This document shows, in pieces, positions 1-11,776 of a stretch of 64,000 nt of DNA; position 1 is the stretch's first letter, and the number at the start of each line of letters is the position of its first letter. The notes beneath the pieces were generated by a model, which was not told the DNA's origin, ran no database searches, and saw nothing but the letters and a program-made list of their open reading frames with translations. Both the position numbers and the translations under genes were made by a program. Origin of the DNA: Edaphochlamys debaryana (Eukaryota > Chlorophyta > Chlorophyceae > Chlamydomonadales); contig JAEHOE010000017.1 in assembly GCA_016858145.1 (NCBI GenBank), positions 806,001 to 870,000 on the forward strand. Direction: 5' to 3'.

Positions 1-3000
1 TGTTGGCGCTGCCGATGGCCCTGGCCCCGACTGAGTCCGCTGTCGCTGCGACGGCTGCGGCGGGTACTGGGAGGGCGGCGTTGGGGCGCCGTACTGGGAG
101 GGAGTGTAGGCTCCTGGGGCGGAAGAGCGCGCTTGGCCCTGCGGGGATAGAACGGCGTGGCGGGACGGATCGGACGATGGGTGAGCTGCAGTCTGAACGA
201 GGACTGGACACACCAGCGCTATACGCAGCAAGGCGGGAAGCTGGGGCCTGGGGCAAGTAAAAGTGAAGGCGGCCTGCACGGTGGAAGTGACGCACCGTGG
301 GCGTGTAGGTGGTGGCGGCGGTGACGGGCGGCGGGGGCGCGGGCCGGCTGGTTGGCGGCGGGCGTAGGGTGGACAAGATCAGCCCGCCCTCGCCCTCCTC
401 TCCACCGCCCCACTGCTGTCTGGGCGGTGGCGGGCGGCCGTTGGGCGTGACGATGCGCAGGATCTGGAGTGCGAGGGAATGAGCCAAGACCACATCACTG
501 AATAGACTGCGGTTATGTGCGAGCATACTGGCATGCAGGGTGAGTGCTGATCGTAAGACAGGGTTGGCCGAAGCGCCTGCGCCCCAGACAGCTTTCAGAC
601 CTTACCCTGCCCCAATCCTGTACTGTTCACGCGCCATCACCCAGCCCGAGCCCTGCAGGCGGGTTTCTTGCCACACCCCACCTGCGCATCCGAGGGCGTC
701 CTCCCCATCTCATCCCACGGCGGACGGCGCGGGTCGCCACGCGACCGGTCCCACTCGCTCCGCGCCGTGTCCGTCCCCGTCCAGTCCGTGCTGGCACTCG
801 CGCCGGTGCGCCCGCCGCTGCGCCTGCTGCGGCGGCTGTTCAGGCCGCCACGCGTGTCCATGCCGTCCTTGTCAGCGAGGTGGTCCTGACAGGCGTCACA
901 TTAGCAAACACGGAAGGGTCGAGGTAGATTTCGCAAACTTGCACACAGCCAGGAACCGGTGCTCCTGTACCACGCCTTAGCTTGCTGCTCCTTCACGACG
1001 GGACGCCCAGCCCCGGCTGCGCTCCCACCACCGCTCCGCCCCACGGACCCACCTCGGTCTGGTCGGCCCGGCGCTTCCGCTTGCGCCACATGAAGGCGCA
1101 CAGCCCCACCAGGACCAGCACCGTCAGGCCCAGGAGCACCATGCCCACGATCAGGGCTGCGGGAGGTGGGAAAGGCGGGAGGGGAAGACGGGGGGCGGGG
1201 GGATGAGTACCAGTGAGAGGCCTGGGGAGCTCGGGGCGATGCTGGGGACGCAGAATTAATTGTTGAGCCTGCTCAGGCCGAGTTGTCGTCGTCAGGGAGC
1301 ACGGGCGTGCGGTGGGGGAGAGTGACACCCCGGTGTGGCGGATGACACGAATGCCAAGACCCACCAAAACTCGGTACGGATCCCGCTCCTCGAGGTTCGG
1401 AGAAAGCTGCTTACCCACGCTCATCTCGCCGCCAGTGTCAGCCGAGGCTCCATCGGCGCCGCTGTCTGCCAGCAGAGCCCGGGGAGGGGTCGGCGCTGAG
1501 GTGCTGTTCCCCTGCGCCGCCATCACCTCATCCGCCAGCTTTTGAGCAGCGTCAACGATGGGGGACTGTGTGTGCACAAGAGGGCCAGTACGCGGCACAG
1601 GTAGGTTACAAAGAGGGGCGGGGGAAGAGTCTTGTTTAGGCCTGCTGGAAGGGCCAGGTGCATTTCCCACTGGGCTCTCCAGGGTTCGAGGGCGGGCACC
1701 GCACGGTCACCCCAGCCGCGCTGCGGCCTCCCTCCTGGCTCGTGGCTCCCCTCGTCCCCCTGGTCCTGCCCACGTGACAGCGAGCTCACCTGCACCAGCT
1801 TCACCCAAGGGGCCACCGCCGCTACCACTGGGTCCTCCTGTAGTAGTCGGGCAGGGTCCCGGGAGAGCAATGGGATTGGTGGCAGGCGATGCAGCTTTCG
1901 TCGCACGCCTCCGGAGTCCCATCTGCTGCCGACCCACATCACCCCATGGGTGTACAACACACGGCATCCAGGCCGCACCCTGACACAACCATGCACCCAC
2001 TTACCGGCGGGCCGCTCGACACGTCCGTCCCATTGGCGGCGCCCGCGGCGGCGGCGTTGGCGGCGGCAAGGCTGAGCGCCAGCCTGACAGCGATAGCCAC
2101 GCAGCCGGCAGTCACCAGGTCGGCTTCGCTGGCGCTGGCGGAGGCGTTGGCGGGCGCAGCCGCAACGGCGGAGGCCGTGGGGACCTGTGCCATGCGGACC
2201 GGACCGGTGTGGTGCTCTTAGCCAGCCAGACATGGCACAAGCTGTCTACGGTCGACCGGTTCACACACCGGACCCCTCGTGCTTGTTGCCGCCTTTCCTG
2301 AGGTCCCCCATGCCGCGCCGCGTGCCGCTAGCGCACTGTCGGGTCTGTCGCCCCTGCAGGCTTCGGCCCGTCAACACGGCAGCCTCACCGTGATGGTCAC
2401 CAAGACGCTGCCTCCGGGGGGTGCCGAGGCGGCCGCGGGGCTCCAGGGCGCCAGCACGCACAGTCCGAAGCGCTGCCACCAGGGTGCCATCAGCGCCCCC
2501 AACCCCTCCATGTGGGTCGGCAGCAGCGGCAGGCCGGCGTAGGCGGTGGGCAGCAGGCGGAGGGTGCCGAGGGTGAGGTACAGGGACTGGGACGGGGGCG
2601 TGGCGGCGCAGGTCTGTGGGGGCATGAGGTGAGGGGGTTTAAAACTTGGTGGTTGATGTGGGTTGCCGATGTCTGAGGGCGTGGGTTGGTGTCGCGCAAG
2701 GCCCGGACGGGGTGCATGGAGGGAGGTGGGAGCTCAAGGAACTTCCTCAAGATCCGGGTGTGAGGAGCAGGCCTTTCGCAGATCTTGAGCGCAACCCAGG
2801 GGCAAACAACCAGACACCCAACTCCTTAACGGAGACACATGTGCGCCCCCCACCGGGTCAGAGGTGCCGGCCGCGGGCGGCGGTGTTGCAGCCGTACTGT
2901 TCGGCGGCGGCGGCGGCGGCGGTAAGCTCGCGCCCGTGCATGCGAGATCCGTGGCTGCAAAGATGCTGGGCAGTGGCGCGAGGGTCTCCGCCACCAGCTG

Positions 3001-3672
3001 CATGGCCAGGGTGCAGGCAGGCAGCGGCAGGGCCGAGGCCGCCGGCGCCCCCAGCGCCAGCCCTAGAGCGACCGTGTACGTCCAGTACCAGTCCGCGGGG
3101 GCTGCTGTACCAGCTGTCGTACTGTTGGCTGTCGTACTTTCCGCTGTGGCCGTGCTGTTCGTTGTGTTGCAGCAGTCATACGACAGCATGCGCGTAAGTG
3201 CATCATCGATGGCTGTGGAGGTGCGGGTTTGGAAGTCAGTCGTCTGCCAGGAGAGGTCGAAGACGCAGCCGCTGGGCTCCGGCGAGGGTGGGCGCGGCGG
3301 GGCGCGCGGCGGGAAGGGCGCGGGCGGCTTGGGAGGAGCAAGGGCTCCTGTGGGTGGAGAGGGAGTGTTTAAACGGGCATTCGGGGCAGTAAGGGGCAGC
3401 AACGGCAAGGGGTGACGAGGTGGGGAGCCCCAAAAAGGCAGGAGGGAGGGAGGATTCCTCCGCCTCTTGCGCTGCGCCCTTTGTCTGAGTAGAGAGGCTG
3501 CGTGCCGTCGCTTGTGTCGAGCTGCGTTTGGTTTACTTGGCCCCGACATGGAATGGACCCCAGCCTTGACAACCCGCGCGCCAACTCTCTTACCTTGGCA
3601 ACAGCTCATGCAAGCTCTCAGTAGTATAACGACTATGCGGGTCTTCCTTCCCCGCGCTGCTCCAGGCTGCAT
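1..3672 (-). CDS. Single-pass membrane protein, unknown ectodomain (C-terminus off window)
   Basis: Exons (minus): 3594-3672, 2854-3347, 2389-2613, 2005-2184, 1790-1837, 1415-1565, 1053-1156, 682-885, 296-463, 1-138 and beyond; all phases agree and give 597 codons so far. The start is the ATG at 3672. The first exon carries a short hydrophobic run (TRIVVILL) that may be a signal or anchor. Residues 27-190 hold a Pro-rich segment, a Cys-containing region (GCVFDLSW, YDCCNTT) and several N-glycosylation sequons (NTT, NST). A Ser/Ala/Asn-rich region follows. Residues ~394-418 are a clear membrane span (LIVGMVLLGLTVLVLVGL) followed by the stop-transfer cluster WRKRKRR, so the C-terminal side should be cytosolic. 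The tail is basic, then Pro-rich, and ends in the window with a repeat of SQYGAPTPPSQYPP type. Type I topology is inferred. I do not recognise the family; a receptor or wall-anchoring protein is possible but unproven. Confidence 0.6.
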
Positions 3673-6152
3673 GGTTGCCGCAAACCATCTGCAGCTCGGA
3701 ACTCACAGCAACAGCTGTAGGACTGTCATTGGATGATAACGCATACTCAAACTCAAGTACATATGTTACGTCGAGGTAAGTTTTGTGTTTCGCGGCATGG
3801 TCAAGCTACGGTCCAGCGCTGCGTCATGGGCTGCACTGCCATACATATAAGCGAGAGGAGTAGGAGTGAAGACCCTGCAAACGGGTAGTGCTCCCTCCGT
3901 GCCCCCGCCGTGAGAAGTACCCGCCAGGTACCCGCCCGCGTGCCAAAGGGTGTTCCCCGTCCCCGCGCGATGACCACGATGCCCACCCCCCGCGAGACAC
4001 GGCTGCTCTTCCAGCGCGTGATTGCGGCTGGTGGGCACGTTGGTGGGGTGTCTCAGCGACTCAATGAGTGGTCCAAGCCTCAAGGAACGAGGACAACCGG
4101 GCGTAGTGCGCTGCGCGGACCACAGCGCGTGCCCCTGCCCCTGCCTGCCTTCCTACCCGCGCATTCCCACCCCCCAGCCGCCCGAGGAGGGCGCCCTCCT
4201 GCCGCCCCCTTCGGTCAGATGGTGTCATGGTGAGAGGTCCACTTGCCTTGGGCTGCATACCGCACTTGGCAGTAGTCAGGGTGTCACCTCAAGGCGAGCC
4301 CCGCCTCCTGCCCCACCCCCCCTACGCATCCTGCCCCGCTTCGTTACGCTTCGTCGCTTGCCCCACAACGTCCACAAGCCCTTTCACCAAGGTCCTAAGC
4401 CGCAAGCCTGGACTGCCTGGACTGCCGGGTAATGACATTTGCAATACTGTAGAGCCCCTTCCTGAGATCCTGAAGCACCGGTCCCAGGCCGCGCGTGAGG
4501 GTACCTTTCCGCCCGCAACCTGTCGGCCGATGACCAAAGGCGTGTGAGTTGATGGCCCGAAAGCATGGGCGAGGGGGAACGTTGAGGTAGGTAGGTGGGC
4601 CCATGATATACCGTACACATCAATCGGAAAGCTGGCTGGCAAGCGGTGCGTACTTGCGTGTGGCACACACGCAGCGGACAGCAGGTGGGAGCGGCATGTT
4701 GAGTTGGAATGTGAGACTGTTACACTCTACGTTAGGATCTTGGGGTCCTGGTTTCTGCGGCCGCAGCCGACAAGTAGCCAAGGGAACTTGCGTTTTGCAC
4801 GTCACAATGAGTCAGATGAAGAAGCATGACGAACATCACAATAGAGGGCCTTTCGGCGTCATGTGGCCAAGGTAAATCAAGCCCTGACGAGCTTGCAGCC
4901 GCGAATTTCGCGCGGGTAAGGGGCCGGTGATGTCAAGTAACACGCACACACGCTAGTCACATAGAACACGCATACACATGCTGCCCGTGGCCTTCGCCCG
5001 GGTGCACACTCCTACCCCAGCATGCCCAACTTTTGAGCTGCTCCTCCCCTGTACTTACGAGATATGTACCGTCATGTGTGGTCCCTCAGTCCCGCTTATC
5101 TGCTTGGGCTCCTTCGCCCAAGCCAGCTAGCAGCTACACCAAACTTTGTCACCGTCACACGATGCGGCTGACTCCGCTCACCCAACCCAACACACATGCA
5201 CCATTCGACGGAATCGGCTAGAAAGAGAGCCAAAGCCGCGTGACGCAGAGCAACGCAAACGTGCACCTGCCTGCAGCAGCGGCAGATGCAAAACTGAAAG
5301 CAAACTTCTGGGCTTGCCCACAGCGCGTCACCGGTAGGGGTGAGCGGCTGTGTGGCGCACCGAATGCAGCAGGTAGCACCTTGGGCTGAGGCGCAATAAG
5401 CACCTCTTGTGCAGGTCAGTCCGCAAGAGGTCAGTCCAATCGAACGCCAAGTCCAGGCCGCGCAGCTTGCGCCGCCCCGTCAGGTAATGCAAGGTCAAGC
5501 ACGAAGGGGCAGGAGTGCCTTCGCCAGATGGTATAAGCACGCGCCAAACGACACACCCCGCTTTGACGGACCCTGACCGGCAGCGAAACTGCCGCCACAT
5601 CTAACGGCTCCCCAGCCCTGCAGAGACACGCACAGTGGCTGTGAGCTACCAGGACACCGAGTTGAATGAAGTAAAGCATCCTTCTCACAAATTGTGAAGC
5701 CGCCCATCACGGTACCAAGCGACCGGCGGGGGCAGGCACTGATTCTAAGTACAGCTACTCTATCTAGCAAGGTTCCTAGTACACCAGCACTCCGAGGCAC
5801 ATAATCTGCGCAGCTTCCAAGCGTCCATGTCTACCGCTATACGATTCCCTCCCTCCGCGTGGCTGAACTCAAGTAACACGCATCGAGCAACATCGACGGT
5901 GCGCGAGCCTCGCCACCCCCCACACGCAAGCAAAAGGCCATGCCTGGTAACGGTTTCACTAGAGTCATCCATCCTCAGCCATTGCTGCCCCTGTACATGA
6001 GCCGTTCTCGTGCCCTGGAAATTTCGGATGCTTTGGCTGCTACAATCCTAGGGCGCTGGACGCACACCTTGCGCGCACACCATAGGTAAGGACTCCCCCT
6101 ATGCGTGTCAAAGTCCGAGCCCCAATCACGGTCAACTCCTTCCTCTCCTTGC
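3673..6152. other. Intergenic: 3' UTR of bromodomain gene and upstream region of membrane-protein gene
   Basis: No convincing coding exon was found on either strand; the short ORFs here lack recognisable motifs and good splice sites. A TTACA on the plus strand at 4720-4724 (TGTAA on the minus strand) is a possible polyadenylation signal for the bromodomain gene, giving a ~1.4-kb 3' UTR. The remaining ~1 kb would contain the promoter of the membrane-protein gene starting at 3672. Confidence 0.4.
4720..4724 (-). terminator. Candidate TGTAA polyadenylation signal (bromodomain gene)
   Basis: TGTAA is the usual polyadenylation signal of volvocine algae (established). It lies ~1430 bp past the stop codon at 6153; the distance makes the assignment uncertain. 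Confidence 0.25.
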
Positions 6153-9100
6153 CTAGTGCTGCGGGGCCATCGGCCGCGGGGGTAGGCCCCGGCCGCCCCC
6201 TGCCTGCCCCCCAAGCTGCGCCCTCAGCACCGCCAACGCCGCCGACGCAGCCTCCGGCTCCAGGTGCCCGAGCGCCGCCGCCAGCGTGTCGAAATCCAGC
6301 CTCTGGATCTGTCCCGATCCGGGCGCGGAACCTGATCCCGACCCAGATCCAGGTGCCAGCGCCGCCGCCAGGTTGAGCCCACCACCGCCCCCGCCGCCCC
6401 CGCCAGCGGCGTGCTCGCCACCGCCGCCGGCATCCTGGCCCGCGCCGCCGGGGGAGACCCCCACCTTGAGCCGCTTACTAGGAGACAGGAGGTTCATCAG
6501 CTCCGCCGACGACGACTCGCGGCCCGCGCCACCGCCACCAGCGCCGCCGCCCTGGCCGAGCTCCCCCGCCGCCGCCGGAGCGCCCGGGCCGCGGCCGTCC
6601 GAGTTGGCGCCGCCGCCGCTGCTGTGGCGGTTGCCAGCGCCGCCAACACCACCACCGCCGCCAGCGCCGCCGCCACCGTTGCTCATGCGCTGTGCCAGGG
6701 GCCCGCCGGCACCCAGGTCGAACGTGGCACGTGCCAGATCCATGGGGCTGCCGCCGCCGGGAAAGGCGGGGGCGCTGCTGCCGCTGCCACCGCCGCTGCC
6801 GCTCTTGGCGGGGCCCAGGCGGGGCTGCGGCGGCGGCAGCACCAACATGGACTCGGGCCCCTCTGCGCCGCCGGAGGGATCCAGCATATGCAGAGGGTGG
6901 GCGTGGGGCTGGAAGCGGCCAGCCGCCGAGGTGGCGGCGGAGGAAGGCCCCGGCGGACCGGACAGGCCCGTCAGGCCCTGCAGCCTGGCCTGCTGCAAAG
7001 CGCGGTGCTGCTGCTGCTGTTGCTGCTGCAGCGCCGCCAGCTGCGCGGCCTGCTGCGCGGTAAGCTGCTGCTGCACGTGCTGCGCCCGCTCCGCGGCGTG
7101 CTGCGCCTGCTGCGGGCCCAAGCGCAGCAGGGAGCCGTCGTGGCTGTGGCGGCTGTACGACCCCAGCCCGATCGGCCCGCCATCGGGGGCAGCAACGCCG
7201 TCGTACGTCACACGGCTGGCGCCGAGGCTGCGGGGGCCGCCGCCACCCATGGCGAAAGCCTGCTGCTGCTGCTGCTGTTGCTGCTGGTGTTGTTGGTGGC
7301 GCAGGGCTTGGGCGTGCATTGCACGGGCCAGGATGGCCTGGTGGTGGGAGTCGAGGTCGGAGGCGGCGGCGAGGCCGAGCTCCGCCGCCGCAGAGCCGGC
7401 GCCGGCGCCGATGCCGCTGTCGCTCGGCCGGCCCTTGCCCTGCTGCTGCTGATGTTGCTCCCGCTCGCGCTCGCGTTGCTGCAGCTCCCGCTCCCGCTCT
7501 CGATGCATCCCCTGCCGCTCGCGCTCCCTCTCCCTCTCCCGCTCACGCTCCTGCAGCACGGCAAAGGCGAGCTGCAGGGCGCTGAGGCCGCCCGGGGTCT
7601 GCAGCTCGTGGCTTCCGTCGTGCCCAGATCCAGACCCAGGGCCGCCGCCCTTGCCCAGCTGCTGCTGCTGCTCCTGCTGCTGCAGGGCGAGGGCGAGGTC
7701 CGCCAACTGCTGTCGGTCAAGGGTGGGCCCGCGGCCGCTCCCGGGGCCCAGCAAGGCCCCGCCGGACAGCGGGCCGCCCGAGTTGGGCCCATCGCCTCCG
7801 CCAGCGCCTTGCGGGCTCCGCTGGGCCTGACCCCGCGGCTTCCCGCCCAGCCTCAGCTGCTGCTGCTGCGCCGCCGGGCCCAGGCTCAGGTTCAGCGTGC
7901 CCCCGCCACCGCCGAGGGGGTCCGACAGCGGCCCAGGGTTGCCCCCGTCGCCCGGGGCACCGCCCTCCCCGCCGTCCAGCTCCAGCTTGGGCAGGGCGGC
8001 GCCGGAGCCCGCGGCAGAGACGCCCATACTCGGGCTCGCGCCTGTGCTGCTCTGCGGCCGGGAGCCCGGCCCGGCCGGCACGCCCATGCCGTACGGCAGG
8101 CTGAAGCTAATGCTGCTCAGCATGGCGTGCGGCGTCGCCTGCTGCGCCTGCAGGGACTGTAGCAGCTGCTGGATCTGGCCCGGGGCGGAGTGATGCATGG
8201 GCAGGAGGTTGGGGCCCAGGCTGCCGACGCTGGAGCGGCCGCCGGCGAGGGTGAGGACCTGAGCCTGGGAACCCGAGGGAGGCCGGGGCGGAAGGGTGTG
8301 GGGCGCGCCCAGGCCCTGCGTGTGGCCGGCGTGGGTGTGGGCCGCGAGCTGCTGGAGCAGGGTGGTGGTGGTGGAGGCGCGGTGCTGGGGGCTGGCGGGG
8401 GGCGAGCCCTCCTCGGGGATGGGCGCGGGGCGGCAGGCGAAGCCCGTGGCGGAGATGCGCTGAAGCTCCAGGGGCAGGTCCCTGCGGTCGGGGGAAGGCC
8501 ACGAGAGGGTGAACTTTGAGGGGCATGGTGTGCAAAGCCTAGGTAGGACCGGGGGCCGCATGAGCACCGGTATGCTCGCGGTTCTGCGGAGCCAGGTGGC
8601 CCCCCGCCGTGTTGCCGCTGCCACTCCACCACTACCACTCTACGTCTGCCACGGCGCACCCCACGCATCCCCCCGGGCCACCCCGCCCGGCGCCCCCCAC
8701 CCACTCAACGCACCCGCCCCGACCCCCGCACCCCTGCCCGCAGCCCCACCTGCACGCCTCGGGCACCATGCGCCTCTCCACCTTGGTCAGCGAGTAGCGG
8801 CCCGTGTCGCTCTTGCGCTTGAGCGAGCCGCCCGAGGGCCGCGAGCCGCCCGCGCCCGCGGCGGAGGCCGAGGCAGCGGCCAGCATGCCGTCCTCGCTGG
8901 CGCGCCCGTGGGGGATCAGGCCGCGGCCGGACTGGGGTGGCGCGGGCCGAGGGGGGTAGGTGGGCAAGGGGAGGGTCAGGTGGTCAAGAGCGGTGTGGTG
9001 TTGCCTGGTGTCGTAAGCAACCAGGCTGCAATGCGTTACGGGAGGACTGATGCGCGCCAAGGGACTCGGTGGGCCCCGTTGCCCCACCACCACAGGCCCA

Positions 9101-11776
9101 GGGGGTCCGCGGCAAGGGACCCACCTCGGGCATGCTCGCGCATCGGTCCAGGTCGGAGCGGGAGGAGGGCGGCTGGTGGGGCATGTTGGAGCCAGGCGAC
9201 TGCGGGAGGAGGCACAGCATGTGGATGGGACGTGACGTCTCAGACCGCAGGGTTACGGGCCGCCTTCGCCCAGGCCCCGCCGAGGCGCCTTCCTCGACTG
9301 TGCAAGGAGCCCGGCTGCCCCTCTCCTCAGGCCGCCAAGCTGCTGATGCCTCGTCAAGCCCGTCCCTAGGTCCCGGCCCGGCCCTTCCTGCGCCCACTTG
9401 CTCTGCCGTACCAAGCACCCTCCACGCCCATCCCCGCCACATCGTCCCGTCCCCCAGTTACACCCCAGCTGCCGATCCTGCTTCCTCCAGCACCACCACC
9501 ACCACCACGCCACGCCCCCCGCACCTGCAGGTGGATGCGGATGTTGAGGTCATCCAGGCGCGTCCAGTTGTAGATCTGCCAGTTGAGGTACTGCTGCTGG
9601 AAGCGCATCACGTTAGTCATGCAGTACATGGTCGACAGGCCTTGCCGCGGCACCGCCTTGATCGTCACCTGCACAGAAACAAGGGCATGGGGCAGCGAGA
9701 ATAGGTATCAGCAGGGCGCAAGCACCTGCTGGGCTCCTAGCTACGGCCAAACTGCCGCATCAGCCCTGCGCTTCGGCACTCGTATGTACCAATGCCCGTG
9801 ACCACCCCTTCCACCCTCCGCCCGCCCAGCCCACACACACTGCCCGTCAACCCCACCACCCCTTCGAGCCGCCCAGCCCATACACCCCAAGCCTCTCGCA
9901 CGCCCCTCTCCTACGCCCTCCCGGCCGCCCCCCCCCCAGCCACCCCTCCCCGGCCGCCCCTCCCAGCCGCCGCGCCCCCAGCCCCCAGCCGCCCCTCGCA
10001 CCCTGAAGGTCTCCTCCTGCGCCACCCCGTCCGCGTCCACCAGCAGCGTGCAGTCCAGCGGCAGCGCGGCCACGTCGAACTCCTCCTCCACAAAGGTGGT
10101 GGGCAGGTAGACCACCTTGTTGGGCTTGATGTAGACCTGGGGGAGCGGGGGTGGGGGGCAGGAGAGCGGGTAGGGGGTTGAGGGGCGGAGTGAGGAGGGG
10201 GTTGAGGAGCGGGATGAGGAGCAGGGTGGGGCCGGGGTCGCGTGAGGTGAGAGGGGTGACCGGTGAGCGCTGGCGGCACGTGCGGCTCGCGATGCGGTGG
10301 GGTCTTGGGGTCATTAACCAATCAGTGTGCAGGCGCGAAGCTTGCGGCGGCGCACCTTGCTCTTGTGCCGGCGGTTCTTGAAGGCGTTGGAGTTGAGGTA
10401 CGAGGCGCTGATGGAGGCAGCGGCGGCGGCGTGCAGGGCGGCGGCGCGGCCAGCGGCTCCGCCGACGTCGCCGCCAGCGCCCATCCGCGGCATCACGCCG
10501 CTGCCTTGCAAGCTGCCGTCCTCCAGGGGCCCGGCCGCCTGGGGTGCCATCACGATACCTGCCTCAGGCAGCCCCAAGAGCATCAGCTTCTGTCCTGCCG
10601 GACCAGAGCTGCTGTTGGGCCCGGAAGACGGGTTCGCTGTGGGCGACCGCCGCGACGCCGGCGGCGGCGCCAGCTGCATGGGAACGAGCTGGTCGGACCC
10701 AGAGCGCGGCCCCACGGGGGATATGGAGCCCGGGTACGAGAGCCGCTGCGGTGCGACGGCGACCGCCGCCGCCGAGATTGCTGACGGGCCGGCGGCGGCG
10801 GCGCTATCGACGGCGGGCATGGCTGTGTCCTGCTCCGCCGCCAGCTCGCACGCTGCCAGCAGAGCCTCCAGGCCCGACGGCGCGGCGGCGCCGCTGCCGC
10901 TGTGGCTGCTCGGCGATGACGACTGCTGCCCGCTCGAATGCGTGACGTCGCGGCGTGGCGAGCCGGCGCCGCCGCCAGCGGTGGCAGGCGGCCTGGCGGC
11001 GCCAGGCGGCGGGGCCTGGGCCGTCGCCGCTGGCGGCACGGGGGCCGAGGGGGAGTCGAGGGGGAGGGGGCCGCTGGCGGTGGCGGACTCCGGCTGACCC
11101 GCCGTCGACGGAGGGCCCACATCGAGAGGCGTTGGCCCGGCGGTGGTGGTTGCGGTGACGGCAGTATCGGCGGGGGCCGTCGCGGCCGGTGCTGCCGCCG
11201 AGGAGGTCTGCGGCAGGATTGGAGGGCCCCTGTGAGCATGTGCCAAGCAAGTGCAGGTGCCCGTGCACTCGGCAAGCCTACGGTGCCATCCGTTCGTGCA
11301 CACATACAACCGTGAGGGCCTACCTGCACCTGCGCGCGTTGCTGCAGCGCCGCCTCTGCCTCCAGCAGCGCCGGCATCCGTGCCGTCAGCTCCTCCTCCG
11401 CTGCTGCCATGAGGTCAGCCGCCCAGTGGATTACGGGCTCGTAGGCGTGCTTGCCGCCGCTGCGTCCGTTGTAAGCGGCGGCGTTCGCTAGTAGTAGCTC
11501 CAGGTCCGCCCGAAACGCGCCGACTGACCGATAGCCCAGCTGGGCGGGGCTCGCGCGCTCCAGCATCGAGCTGAGAGTCACCTCGCGCTCGGCGGGCACG
11601 AAGTCACGGTAATCGTCGACAATTTTGATCGACACCGGCGACTTGAAGAAGTCCGCGTGAGGGACGTGTGCCACCAGGTACTGCAGGACATCCCGCAGCA
11701 GCGCGTTGAGTTGTGCGCCCGGTCCCGGAGGCGGTTCCGGGGGTGCTGACGATGGGGTGGAGCTCTCCGGCTCCAT
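6153..11776 (-). CDS. Bromodomain protein with beta-rich block and long Gln/Gly-rich tail
   Basis: Exons (minus): 11324-11776, 10356-11207, 10002-10136, 9525-9668, 9125-9199, 8750-8931, 6153-8538; phases fit and give ~1409 aa. The start is the ATG at 11776 (MEPESSTPSS). Residues ~25-125 look like a bromodomain: ADFFKSPVSIKIVDDYRDFV, then YRSVGAFRADLELLLANAAA and YNG. The Asn of the NAAAYNG segment sits where bromodomains hold the acetyl-lysine-binding Asn. An Ala/Ser/Pro-rich linker follows, then a basic patch (KNRRHKSK). Exons 3-4 (~436-528) encode a conserved-looking beta-rich block (KVVYLPTTFVEEEFD, LLVDADGVAQEETFRVTIK) vaguely like a plant B3 fold. Residues ~615-1409 are low complexity: Gln runs, alternating Arg/Glu around 7440-7550, and Gly tracts. 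Probable role: nuclear chromatin reader or transcriptional co-regulator. The bromodomain call is good; the B3 resemblance is weak inference. The start could lie further upstream. Confidence 0.7.

Noticed and set aside
6411..8162. 583-codon plus-strand ORF
   Set aside because: Antisense shadow of the Gln-coding (CAG/CTG) tail exon of the bromodomain gene; mostly Leu/Ala/Arg runs, no start context or introns.
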